36,424 nucleotides of DNA from Gammaproteobacteria bacterium. Its GTDB lineage: Bacteria > Pseudomonadota > Gammaproteobacteria > Pseudomonadales > Azotimanducaceae. The translations under genes were made by a program, and so were the position numbers. A model generated the notes under the pieces. It did no database searches, was not told the origin of the DNA, and saw nothing but the letters and a program-made list of their open reading frames with translations. Of this stretch, positions 16,341 through 25,500 are shown piece after piece (within the stretch, counting starts at the first letter, position 1; each line of letters begins with the position of its first letter). The DNA lies in NCBI GenBank assembly GCA_009837185.1, contig VXUA01000075.1, forward strand, positions 1 through 36,424, in the 5' to 3' direction.

Positions 16341-19300
16341 ATGGACGATCAATCCCTCAATCACATACTCGCGCCACTTAAGCCGTTTCAACGTCGAACT
16401 GTGGATCTTGCCTTTAAGAGGTTGTTTGAGTCCGAGGATACATCGTACCGCTTCCTCGTAGCGGATGAGGCAGGACTAGGAAAAACCATGGTTGCGCGTG
16501 GTGTCATCGCCAAGACGATTCATCACCTTCAAGATTGTGTCGAGCGGATTGATATTGTTTATATCTGTAGCAATACCCGCATCGCAACCTCGAATCTGCC
16601 TAAGCTCCGGCTAGGAAAAGAGACTTCGAATCTGCTAGCAACGCGTCTGACACTTTTAGTTCAACAAACGGCTAAAACCAGCCAGGAGAGCACTTCAAAC
16701 CTTGCTCAAAACAAAGTCAATCTTGTGAGTTTTACACCGGGCACTTCGATTAACCTTCGTAGCCAAGGTGGCATCGTTGAAGAACGACTAATCCTGTTTC
16801 ATCTGCTCAAAGAACATTTCCACTCAACCACGGGACTAAGCAACTTCCTTCAGTGTGGTGTGGGTAATCACCGCTGGATGGAATTGTTGAAAAAGGAATG
16901 TACTTTGGATGAACGTATCGAGAAGAGTTTTTTGACTGCGTACGAACAGGACGATCTTCAAGATCAGGTCGCAGAGTTCATCGCAACCTATGGTGAAGAG
17001 GCTGATTCCTGGCCCGTTGAAGTACGACGAGAACGCCTTAACTTCGTTGGTCGAGTCCGAGAATTATTAGCTTCGGTTAGCGTCGAAGCGCTCCAACCCA
17101 ATTTAATCATCCTCGATGAGTTTCAACGCTTTCGTGACTTGCTCAATCCTGAGATTAAGGATGCCACAACTAAATTAGCTCAAAAGATATTTACGTCAAA
17201 GACTGCTGACGGCTCAGAGGTTCGAATACTACTACTCTCGGCAACTCCCTATCGATATTACGCGTCCAATGCCGAACTTGCGTCTGAGGACCACTATGAA
17301 GACTTTCTAAAGACTACTGAATTCTTGTTTAACCATGACCCTTCCGAAGTAGCTGATTTAAAGAGAAACTTCACAGAGTACTGGAAGGCGATAAACACTT
17401 CTGGAGAGGCCTTTAACGAGAATACAGTTCTTTCAACTAAGCAATGCATCGAGTCTAGACTGTTGAAGGTCATGTCTCGCACTGAAAGGGGGCGGGCAAC
17501 GGAGAGCGGGGATGCGATGGTGTTAGAACGCAAGCATATACTAACAATCAAACCTAATGACGTGATCCAGTATCGATGTACTGACGCACTATTCAACGAA
17601 GTGTGCGACACCGACCCAATGCAATACTGGAAGTCTGCGTCCTACATCACACAATTCATGTACGGGTACAAGTTTGACGATCGCTTAAGAGATCTCTTAG
17701 ACTACAGGACAGGATCTAAGCCTGAAGAATTTCTAAAACTTCTACGAGCCAACAAAGCCAACATACTTCGGCGTTCAGACATTGAACAGTGGAAAAAGAT
17801 AGACCCAGGTAACGCCAAAATTCGTGACTTGATGTCTGAGTTCTTCGATTGTGGTTGGGAGAAACTCCTCTGGGTTCCTCCTACCGTTCCCTATTGGCAG
17901 CTCGAAGGACCATTTAAGGGTATGGAAAACCAAACGAAAGCTCTACTCTTTTCTGCTTGGAACGTAGTACCCGACGTTGTCAGTGGCCTGTTGAGTTACG
18001 AAGCAGAGCGACGCATGGTACGAACAACCCACTTCGATCGAAATTTAAACTACGAGAGACTTTCCCAACTTAGCTCTACACCATTACGATTGGATGGTGA
18101 TCCGAATCCGAAAACCAGCCATCGTCAGTTTGCACTTCTGTTACCCTGTGTTACATTAGCAAACATCCATCCACTGCGAGCGATAAAGATAAACAAAAAT
18201 CCCAAAACTTGGGTGCGATCGCAGGTCACCGAACTGCTAAAAGGGCTTCCAAACCCTTCTACTGGCAAAATCGATCGGCGATGGGAATGGGCTACACTCG
18301 TACTCTTGGACCCTGGTTTAAAGACACTATTATCTGATTGGAAGAGTCTGAATCTCCCCCTCAGTGATTCGAAACATTTAGATGGGTACTTAAAAGATTT
18401 CCTAAACATAGAATCAAAGGATCTCGGACGTCGTCCAAAGGGCTTGCTCAACCTTCTCACCGATTTCGCATTAGGTTCTCCAGCAATCGTAGCGGCTCGT
18501 AGTTTTATTACACATGAAGACTCTAAAGAAGGAGAGCTTAGAAGAAGAGCAGGGGCTCAGATTGCAGGCGCATTTTGGCAATTATTCAACAGACCTGCAG
18601 TAACCTATTTATTGAGAAATCTCTACAAACGATCTACCGGTCGTGAAAAGACTTATTGGCGATTGGTCCTACGATATTGTCGGCAAGGAAACCTGCAAGC
18701 AGTGTTAGACGAGCATTGGCATTGGTTGTGGGAACAAAAGTCTTGGGACGAGACGAAGACTCGCAAAGAAAGCGTAAACGAATGCGTTATTTCAATTAAA
18801 GATGCGGTGGTTCCCAATCCATCTAGAGTGCACGTGCGCTGTTTTGACCAATTGATAAAAAGTAAGAATGGTAACGTGGACGGGCTCAGGCTGAGAACGG
18901 TGTTCGCATTGAGATACGGAAAGAACAATTGGAAGGAGAAAGGTCGAAAACTCACAGATGACTTGGTTCGAAATGCCTTTAATAGTCCGTTTCGACCATT
19001 CGTTTTAGCAAGCACGTCAATTGGACAGGAGGGATTAGATTTCCATCCTTGGTGTCATCGCGTCGTCCATTGGGATCTTCCCAGTAATCCTATTGATTTT
19101 GAACAAAGAGAGGGACGGGTACGTAGATACAAGGGGCATGCGGTGCGTCGTAATGTCGCGTCCAAATGGAAAAAAGATGCACTCGCATTGTGGGACGAGA
19201 ACACCGATTTCTGGTCGCTAATGTTCAAATTTGCGAACGACGATGCACGAGAGCTGAATCGGAGCGATATGGTACCTTGTTGGGTTGTTGATGGGGAGTG

Positions 19301-19502
19301 TAGGGTGGAACAACGGATACCGTTGTTGCCTTATACTAGAGAGGAGTCTTGGTACCGACAACTAAAATATCAACTAGCTGCGTATCGAGTTGTTCTCGGA
19401 CAATCTCGACAGGAGGAGTTCCTTCAGTGGCTTGCTGAATCAAACATTACATCTGAACAACTAAAGAGTTGGTCAATAAATCTTGAACCACCCAGCACCT
19501 GA
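16341..19502 (+). CDS. SNF2-like superfamily 2 helicase/translocase
   Basis: A 1053-aa motor protein. Motif I is ADEAGLGKT (residues 41-49), motif II is DEFQ (259-262, in place of the usual DEAH/DEAQ), motif III is SATP (300-303), and the second RecA domain has STSIGQEGLDFHPW (motif V region) and EQREGRVRRYKG (motif VI, 921-931). It should hydrolyse ATP and track along or remodel DNA. About 550 residues separate the two RecA lobes, far more than in a minimal SNF2 protein, leaving room for a specificity or partner-binding insert. It is the last gene of the operon, 13 nt after the PLD stop. The arrangement suggests that the motor feeds DNA to the PLD nucleases or licenses them. Confidence 0.9.
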   Translation: MDDQSLNHILAPLKPFQRRTVDLAFKRLFESEDTSYRFLVADEAGLGKTMVARGVIAKTIHHLQDCVERIDIVYICSNTRIATSNLPKLRLGKETSNLLATRLTLLVQQTAKTSQESTSNLAQNKVNLVSFTPGTSINLRSQGGIVEERLILFHLLKEHFHSTTGLSNFLQCGVGNHRWMELLKKECTLDERIEKSFLTAYEQDDLQDQVAEFIATYGEEADSWPVEVRRERLNFVGRVRELLASVSVEALQPNLIILDEFQRFRDLLNPEIKDATTKLAQKIFTSKTADGSEVRILLLSATPYRYYASNAELASEDHYEDFLKTTEFLFNHDPSEVADLKRNFTEYWKAINTSGEAFNENTVLSTKQCIESRLLKVMSRTERGRATESGDAMVLERKHILTIKPNDVIQYRCTDALFNEVCDTDPMQYWKSASYITQFMYGYKFDDRLRDLLDYRTGSKPEEFLKLLRANKANILRRSDIEQWKKIDPGNAKIRDLMSEFFDCGWEKLLWVPPTVPYWQLEGPFKGMENQTKALLFSAWNVVPDVVSGLLSYEAERRMVRTTHFDRNLNYERLSQLSSTPLRLDGDPNPKTSHRQFALLLPCVTLANIHPLRAIKINKNPKTWVRSQVTELLKGLPNPSTGKIDRRWEWATLVLLDPGLKTLLSDWKSLNLPLSDSKHLDGYLKDFLNIESKDLGRRPKGLLNLLTDFALGSPAIVAARSFITHEDSKEGELRRRAGAQIAGAFWQLFNRPAVTYLLRNLYKRSTGREKTYWRLVLRYCRQGNLQAVLDEHWHWLWEQKSWDETKTRKESVNECVISIKDAVVPNPSRVHVRCFDQLIKSKNGNVDGLRLRTVFALRYGKNNWKEKGRKLTDDLVRNAFNSPFRPFVLASTSIGQEGLDFHPWCHRVVHWDLPSNPIDFEQREGRVRRYKGHAVRRNVASKWKKDALALWDENTDFWSLMFKFANDDARELNRSDMVPCWVVDGECRVEQRIPLLPYTREESWYRQLKYQLAAYRVVLGQSRQEEFLQWLAESNITSEQLKSWSINLEPPST

Positions 19503-19929
19503 ATACAACCATTGAACCTGTTGACTAGTTAAGAGGGAAGTTCGCTAAACTGAACAGTTTCTTCGCAATCAGCAGTCGCATAACCATCGCTCGTCCGGTG
19601 CAAATTCTCCCCCTGACTTCTATACAAGCGTTTACTTGTACAATTTCTCGCTTTGCGTTTTAGTTCGTGCTTTTCCTCCGCTAGTTATTCTCATGGAAAC
19701 AAACCACTCAAATTCAAGGTTCAACTTCTGTGAAACTGACTCTTCGAGCTGATTTCACGAACGAAAGACAATCTTGAGTTCGCCAAAACTACGGGACTCT
19801 TGCCATTGATTACCGAAGAGTTGTCTGACTCGGTTATTATTTGTTTTATGACTTTCCTAAAGAACCACAAAGATTAGCTGAAGCCCCATGCGATCTGAGA
19901 CAAAACATCGGCTGACCTAATACACACGC
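19503..19929. other. Intergenic region before the methyltransferase, 427 bp
   Basis: No convincing gene is seen. TTGACT near 19522 followed by TAAACT about 18 bp later could be a promoter facing right. AAACTG-AA-CAGTTT at 19548-19561 is a 14-nt palindrome overlapping that area and might be an operator or a weak terminator of the helicase operon; it has no U-run. No separate controller (C-protein) gene for the restriction-modification unit is visible here. Confidence 0.4.
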
Positions 19930-20916
19930 ATGAAGAATAATCCCCTACCTCGCTTAGACTTAGAATCAGAACTACGTGAACAAATATTGCCACACTGCAG
20001 ACTCAGAAAAGGTGAAATTTGGTCTGATTTAAAAAACGGTCATCGTGTGGGGTGTCTTGACGCTACGGAATTCGAAGATGTTTCATCAATCATGGCTGGA
20101 ACGAAGGCGACACTAGCAATTCAAGATCCTCCTTACAACGTAGCAGCGTTAGACATCAGGTCCATTGAAGACTATGTGAAGTGGTGCGAAATTTGGGTCC
20201 AGAACACCACTGACTCTCTGTTACCCGATTCCTCGTTTTATGTTTGGTTAGGTGCTGATCAAAACGATGGATTTCAACCTTTAGCCGATTTCATGTTGAT
20301 GATGCGAAAACAGCCTTTTCGATCGCGAAGTTTTATTACGATGCGAAATCAAAGAGGGTATGGTACTCAAAAAAATTGGATGGCGGTTCGACAGGAATTG
20401 TTGTATTACACGCGCGGAAGTCCAGTTTTTAACGTAAACGCTGAGTACACCGACATTCCAAAGATTTTAAGAGGCTATTACAAGAATGTGGGCGGTAAGA
20501 TTGTCGAGAATTTGGAACGTAGTAAGTCCAACACTATTCGTGCGGGAAACGTGTGGGTTGATATTCAGCAAGTGTTCTATCGCATGGACGAAAATGTGTC
20601 TGGATGCTACGCTCAAAAACCTATGAAGTGTGTCGAACGTATCATGAACGCAAGTAGTTCCACTGGCGATCTAGTACTGGATTTTTTTGCACATTCTGGT
20701 ACAACCTTATTGGCCGCGGAAATACTCGATCGCAAGTGTTTCACCGTTGACATTGATCCAATTTTTGCAGAAATCTCGATTCGGAGATTAGAGAGATTCA
20801 GGAAAACCGGACAGCTTGGCTGGCAAAATGGGCATCCCTTTCAAGATAGTCTACCTGATCTCTCAAACTCGTTACACGAAACCGAAGAGTTAGAAGTTCG
20901 GTTGCCTTTTTTTTAG
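19930..20916 (+). CDS. Beta-class DNA (adenine-N6 or cytosine-N4) methyltransferase
   Basis: A 328-aa protein with the catalytic motif DPPYN (D66-P-P-Y69) near the N-terminus and the AdoMet-binding motif LDFFAHSGTT (250-259) near the C-terminus. This IV-before-I order is typical of beta-class amino-methyltransferases. It transfers a methyl group from AdoMet to the exocyclic amine of adenine or cytosine in a specific site; the middle 150 residues should hold target recognition. The D-P-P-Y form is compatible with either base. It is followed 9 nt later by a PD-(D/E)XK endonuclease, so it most likely protects host DNA as the M subunit of a type II system. The recognition site cannot be read from the sequence. 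Confidence 0.92.
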   Translation: MKNNPLPRLDLESELREQILPHCRLRKGEIWSDLKNGHRVGCLDATEFEDVSSIMAGTKATLAIQDPPYNVAALDIRSIEDYVKWCEIWVQNTTDSLLPDSSFYVWLGADQNDGFQPLADFMLMMRKQPFRSRSFITMRNQRGYGTQKNWMAVRQELLYYTRGSPVFNVNAEYTDIPKILRGYYKNVGGKIVENLERSKSNTIRAGNVWVDIQQVFYRMDENVSGCYAQKPMKCVERIMNASSSTGDLVLDFFAHSGTTLLAAEILDRKCFTVDIDPIFAEISIRRLERFRKTGQLGWQNGHPFQDSLPDLSNSLHETEELEVRLPFF

Positions 20917-20925
20917 AAGAGTTTC

Positions 20926-21639
20926 ATGGAATATTTGCAAGAAGAACTGGATCGTTTACTGAAGGAATATCCTCATCAAAGGGAACTACGTGATCGTTTA
21001 GACTCATTAGCGTCCGTATATCCATTCAACGAGTACGAGTACCTAATATCACACTTGTTAGCAGCGAACGTACTAACATTGGATGCCTACGTTGAGATTC
21101 GCGATGAATACATCGCAAGAAACTTGAATCTGTACATATATGAAATCACTGCACCAAGGAAATTCGGTGAGTCTTGGGCACAAGGACATCTTCATGCACT
21201 CGTTCCCAATCTGCAGAAACCTTCAAAGAAGCTAGATCCAAATTACTCTGGACAGTATGATTTCATGCTAGGAAAGATCAGAATAGAAGTTAAGGCTTCT
21301 CGTGCCGTCGATAAAGAAAAGGACGGCCCACTATATACGAAAGCACTGTCTCACAGATCGAAAAAAGACTTCTTAATGAATTTCCAGCAGATTAAACCAG
21401 ACTGTTGCGACGTATTCGTCTGGATTGCAGTGTGGACAGATGTTATTTGGTATTGGGTTTTGTCCGCGCGAGAAGTACGAGAGAATGAGTTCTATTCTGT
21501 GAGTCAACATCGAGGTAATGTCGGCGAAGGACAGCTTCATCTCAAACGCGAAAACATTCGCGACTTTGATGAATACAAGATTAAGCCCAATAGATTGGAA
21601 CAAGCAATACGAAACGCGTATAAGCGAAATCTCGCATAG
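20926..21639 (+). CDS. PD-(D/E)XK restriction endonuclease
   Basis: A 237-aa protein with the catalytic signature D112 (GQYDFML), then E121-V-K123 (IRIEVKAS), spaced as in PD-(D/E)XK nucleases. This predicts Mg-dependent double-strand cleavage. The region after it (NFQQIKPDCCDVFVWIAVW, residues about 151-169) looks like the conserved core strand and helix following the active site. It starts 9 nt after the methyltransferase stop on the same strand, so the pair reads as a type II restriction-modification unit. The family is not one that I can name with confidence, and the cut site is unknown. Confidence 0.85.
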   Translation: MEYLQEELDRLLKEYPHQRELRDRLDSLASVYPFNEYEYLISHLLAANVLTLDAYVEIRDEYIARNLNLYIYEITAPRKFGESWAQGHLHALVPNLQKPSKKLDPNYSGQYDFMLGKIRIEVKASRAVDKEKDGPLYTKALSHRSKKDFLMNFQQIKPDCCDVFVWIAVWTDVIWYWVLSAREVRENEFYSVSQHRGNVGEGQLHLKRENIRDFDEYKIKPNRLEQAIRNAYKRNLA

Positions 21640-21861
21640 TCAGAGAGTTAAATTCCTAAATTTTTTCTTTGACACCGAATAATGAGCCCCCGTCTTTGGG
21701 TTCTTTACCGAGATCGTATTTTTCCTTGCAGAGTACCAATCACTCTGTCATGAGTGAAACAATTCTTTCGTTTTCGGTCGTGCCTTATCCCTTCCAATCC
21801 CTTTCAAAAATTTTACTCTTTCAATCGAGCAATATGTTTATGTGTTCATATAATTGAATTT

Positions 21862-22179
21862 ATGACTACAAAAGATGAAGAGTTAATTCAGTTGCAGTTA
21901 CTCAAAGACCAAGGAACCGCGAAGAAAAAGTTTGCTTGTCTTGACAAGAGACTGGACGACATCGCGGAACACTTAGAAGGGCTTGCGAGAATTACAAGAC
22001 TCAAGACTTCCCTCCCAGAACTCGATGAAAACGGAAACATTCGAGTAGGATTTAAACCCTTTGTTTCTCATACAGATCAAGATATATTTCAAACTATCGC
22101 CGATCTGCGGGAATGGAAACACAAACTAACGACCCTAAACAAGCAAGTTCGAGACAGTGGAATAGATCCCGCAGACTGA
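21862..22179 (+). CDS. Small helical protein of unknown function
   Basis: A 105-aa protein from ATG 21862. An in-frame GTG at 21754 would add 36 residues rich in Phe and Cys that do not look like protein coding, so I chose the ATG. No Shine-Dalgarno is evident. The sequence is charged and helical, with a possible coiled coil in residues 1-50 (alternating E/L/K) and again in 75-98. It is downstream of the restriction endonuclease by 222 bp on the same strand and converges on the 2133-aa gene. Whether it belongs to either neighbour is not clear. Confidence 0.5.
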   Translation: MTTKDEELIQLQLLKDQGTAKKKFACLDKRLDDIAEHLEGLARITRLKTSLPELDENGNIRVGFKPFVSHTDQDIFQTIADLREWKHKLTTLNKQVRDSGIDPAD

Positions 22180-22508
22180 GAAAACACTGAGTGGTGTCAT
22201 GGCGTGAGAATTGAAGAGCTGTTCATGTTGACAGCATCTCCCCTTGACAGTACAAAACTCGCAACATATACGCAAGAAACGACAGAATATTTTGTATGGC
22301 TATAGCGTGCCACACACGTGGATTCTGAAAAGTTCACACTGAATCCACTCGTCAGACGACTAATTTCGAGTTTGGTTATTCAGATTTACCGTTCAAAAAC
22401 AACACGTTCGCTTATGAGCTAGTGTTTCGTTTCAGATTTCGAGGGAAAGAAAAGACATACTTGAAACCTGTTCGTGGAATACTCACAATTGTGTAGTCGA
22501 AAATCCAC
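22180..22508. other. Convergent intergenic region, 329 bp
   Basis: This lies between the small plus-strand gene and the end of the 2133-aa minus-strand gene. I see no convincing gene and no strong intrinsic terminator. Confidence 0.4.
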
Positions 22509-25500
22509 CTATCCAATCGAGAATGATGAACTCTTAAGAAAATCTCGGAACAGTAACTGTTCATCGTTTTCGTTAATGAGCACGTCGAAAGCATCAGGTC
22601 TAATGACTAATCCAGAACCACACAAGCGAGGCCATGCGAGGAAGTAGTCGCTTGTTTCGTACTCTGTTCGCCAAGTGATCAGTGCCATCACCCGTCCTTT
22701 GCTGTCGTCTAGAGTAAATTGACCTTCATTCTTGATTTGCAGTACTGCGACGAGCCATTGAGTTGGATTTAATACCATGATTGGAATTCCAAGTCCATGT
22801 GTTCTAGGGGCAATGCCTCCAACAACGGGTTGAGCAGCGCCATCGCGGCACAGGAAATTGTGCAAGTCATGACTAATAGACAGATCAACCGGTTCTATTA
22901 ATGGGACAGGAGGCGACATCAACCCGTGGTCGTCTCCTTGGTTCCTAAGTTCGATTGCGCGAAATCTCTCCACAATTTGATTGATTTTGCTATTCCAGTC
23001 CTGATGTAGTACTTCTCGTCTCTCGTGGGTTGCGACTAGTCGCCATCCTTCGTAGGCACCGCTGATGACAGTCGGTACTTCGTGCGGTTCTGAAATCGAC
23101 AATGTACCAGAGATCTCACCGTCTTCCTGATCCTGAAGCGTTTTTCCGTCAACTGTATCATCGACGACTCGATTTCGCAGATTGTTCCAAGATTGATGTC
23201 CTCGATGAGGTGGTGGCGGTATCTCAGGTCTTGGTTGTCGCGTAGCCTCAATGGCCAATGCGGGTTGTGGTTCATTTATTAGAACTTCTGCGAGGGAGTT
23301 TTCTAATTGGACAGGGTCGCTCGACAGATCTTCGTTAATCAGGCGCGCTGCACGCGCGCCTGATGCAGCGTGCTGTATAGCATTCTCTATAGTTTCTTCC
23401 ATATGAATGAATATATCTGGGATGCGCTTTGCAAACTGGTTTTGATAAGCATCACGTTGCCTTTTTGCTCTTCGCTTAAATTCATCACTCTTCCACGCCT
23501 TGGTGAACCTTCTAGTAACAGCTAACCGCAAACCGGGAAGGATCTCTTCAGCCTGGTTCAGCCGATTACCAGCAATTTCATCGACGACGGGTTCTAACTC
23601 GCTGGCAATCTTGTCTCGATAGGTACTGTCCATTCGATCTACAGGACCGCGCGGAATCAAGTCAAGATCCGGTTCAGAAGCACTCGGCAACGGTACTTCG
23701 ACATCGGGTAGTAGCTGTCGCGCTAAAGAGCGGACGACAAGGTGGGGTCTTCCAGCCAATTCGATCAACGCTTCGCGACACGCCGTTACAACTGACGCCA
23801 TTTGATTCTTCGCGTCCGTGATGGTACGAAGTAACCAAGTTAGTGTTGTCACATCAGATATAGTCAATAGTGCAGAATTGATCGCAGGTGCAATTTTGGT
23901 CGGTCGTTCTTCGATCAAAATCTGAATGGCGAAGAGTGTCCGACGTTTTTGCTCTCGTCCGGGATGGAATAAACCCGATAGAATAGCAGTCGCGAATGCG
24001 GTATCGATATCTCCGGGTGGATCACTTCCATGATCTGGTAACGGTGGTTCATAGAAGATTTCTGGATCATCCTCATCGCTTATACGAGGAGCTCTGTTTT
24101 CGATCACTCTAAACGCTTCTTCCCAGATATCGAATGCGAAAGTGGTATCGCTAGCGAGACAACCGTCGGTGAAACCATAAATGAGTGACTGAGTGAGCCA
24201 CATACTTTCACTCCTGCTGGAAACAATGCGTTCCACCTCTTTCGCGACTGTCCGAATTGCTGTCTCGTGACCGAGCTTTACGGCGCGACGAAGCGATTCA
24301 ATATTTTTTTTCGCTCCAAACATTTTCCAATCGCCAACACCCTGAGCACGAGTCCATGCGAGAGTAAAAGCCACGCTTGCTAGCTTGTAGTGCTTATGGC
24401 GTTCAAAACCTTCCGCGAGAGCGAATAGAAGTGTTGAGTTGTGACCGAAACCCCACATATTTCCAATGTCATCAAGCACTATCTCTACCTCTTTATCACG
24501 CTGCTCGTCAAGCAATTCAATCAGCCGGTAACCCAAAATGTTCGTAAATCGTGGTATCCACCCATTTGAATCGGGTTCATCGTAGCGAAATTCCTGACAA
24601 GCGAGCATAGCTTGTCTGATGCCAGCCGCGCCTTCTGTGAAACAGTCGGTAGGTTGATCATGCATCTGCAGTCTGGATCGTTTTGTGCGAGGATGTTGAT
24701 AGGAATCTGGTTTGCCGTCTTCTTGATCACCGGATTCAGGCAATTGAGCAATTTTTGAAGCACTAACGGATGTCGCAATTTCGTTAATTTCGTCGACAAG
24801 TTTCTGGTCTCGATCTAGCGGGTCCTCATCCGCACTATATCCATATTTGACGGGTCGTTCGTCGATCCTTGAAAGCAAAGCATCAAACAATTTTGACGCA
24901 CCGTTCCATTCTTCTTTGTCATACAACACAGAGAGCTGGCGGAGGGCAAATACATCCTCTGGATCTAACGCTTCATCGAGCGTGAGACGTAAAGCTCCTG
25001 CAACTACAGGGTCAGCCTGTTTGTACCAAGCCCTCCAGAGGTCTGATCGCGCACCTTGTAATAAATCATTCGGATCATTGCAAGACCCCAAACTTGGTTC
25101 GATCAACTTGGACAGTCCGCAGGGATCACCCCTTGCAAGAAGTTTCAACCAGCACGCCCACGCTCGACGAGTTCCCCTTCCGTCAGTGTGAAAGGGCACA
25201 CGTTCACACAAAGGTTGAAGTTTGGCGATAAGTTCTCGACTACGTTTAGGGTCGTGTTTGACTAGGTTCATGAGCGGGTCTACTACCTCGTAGATAGTCG
25301 AATCCTTGTGTGATCCATATCCAAGAAGAAGTTGGCATGCATTAGTCCAATGCATTCGCGCTTCGTCTAGTTTGTCATTGGCTAAGCCATGTCTCGCTGT
25401 TAACAATCGATGATGTGCCAGATCCGCGTAGAAGTTTCCGCATCCCCCTGCTTCAATTTCTTCGTTGAGAAATTGTTGAGCTGTATTCCAACGCGTGGGA

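Noticed and set aside
18653-19015. 120-codon minus-strand frame inside the helicase gene
   Set aside because: It lies antisense to conserved helicase motifs and has no ribosome binding site, so it is a shadow frame. The same holds for many other short frames inside the large genes.
23342-23360. GC-rich palindrome-like segment (GGCGCG...CGCGCC)
   Set aside because: It lies within the coding sequence and is explained by an Ala/Arg-rich helix (SGARAARL) in the STAND protein.
24847-25191. 114-codon plus-strand frame inside the 2133-aa gene
   Set aside because: It is antisense to a continuous long reading frame, with Ser/Arg-rich composition typical of shadow frames.
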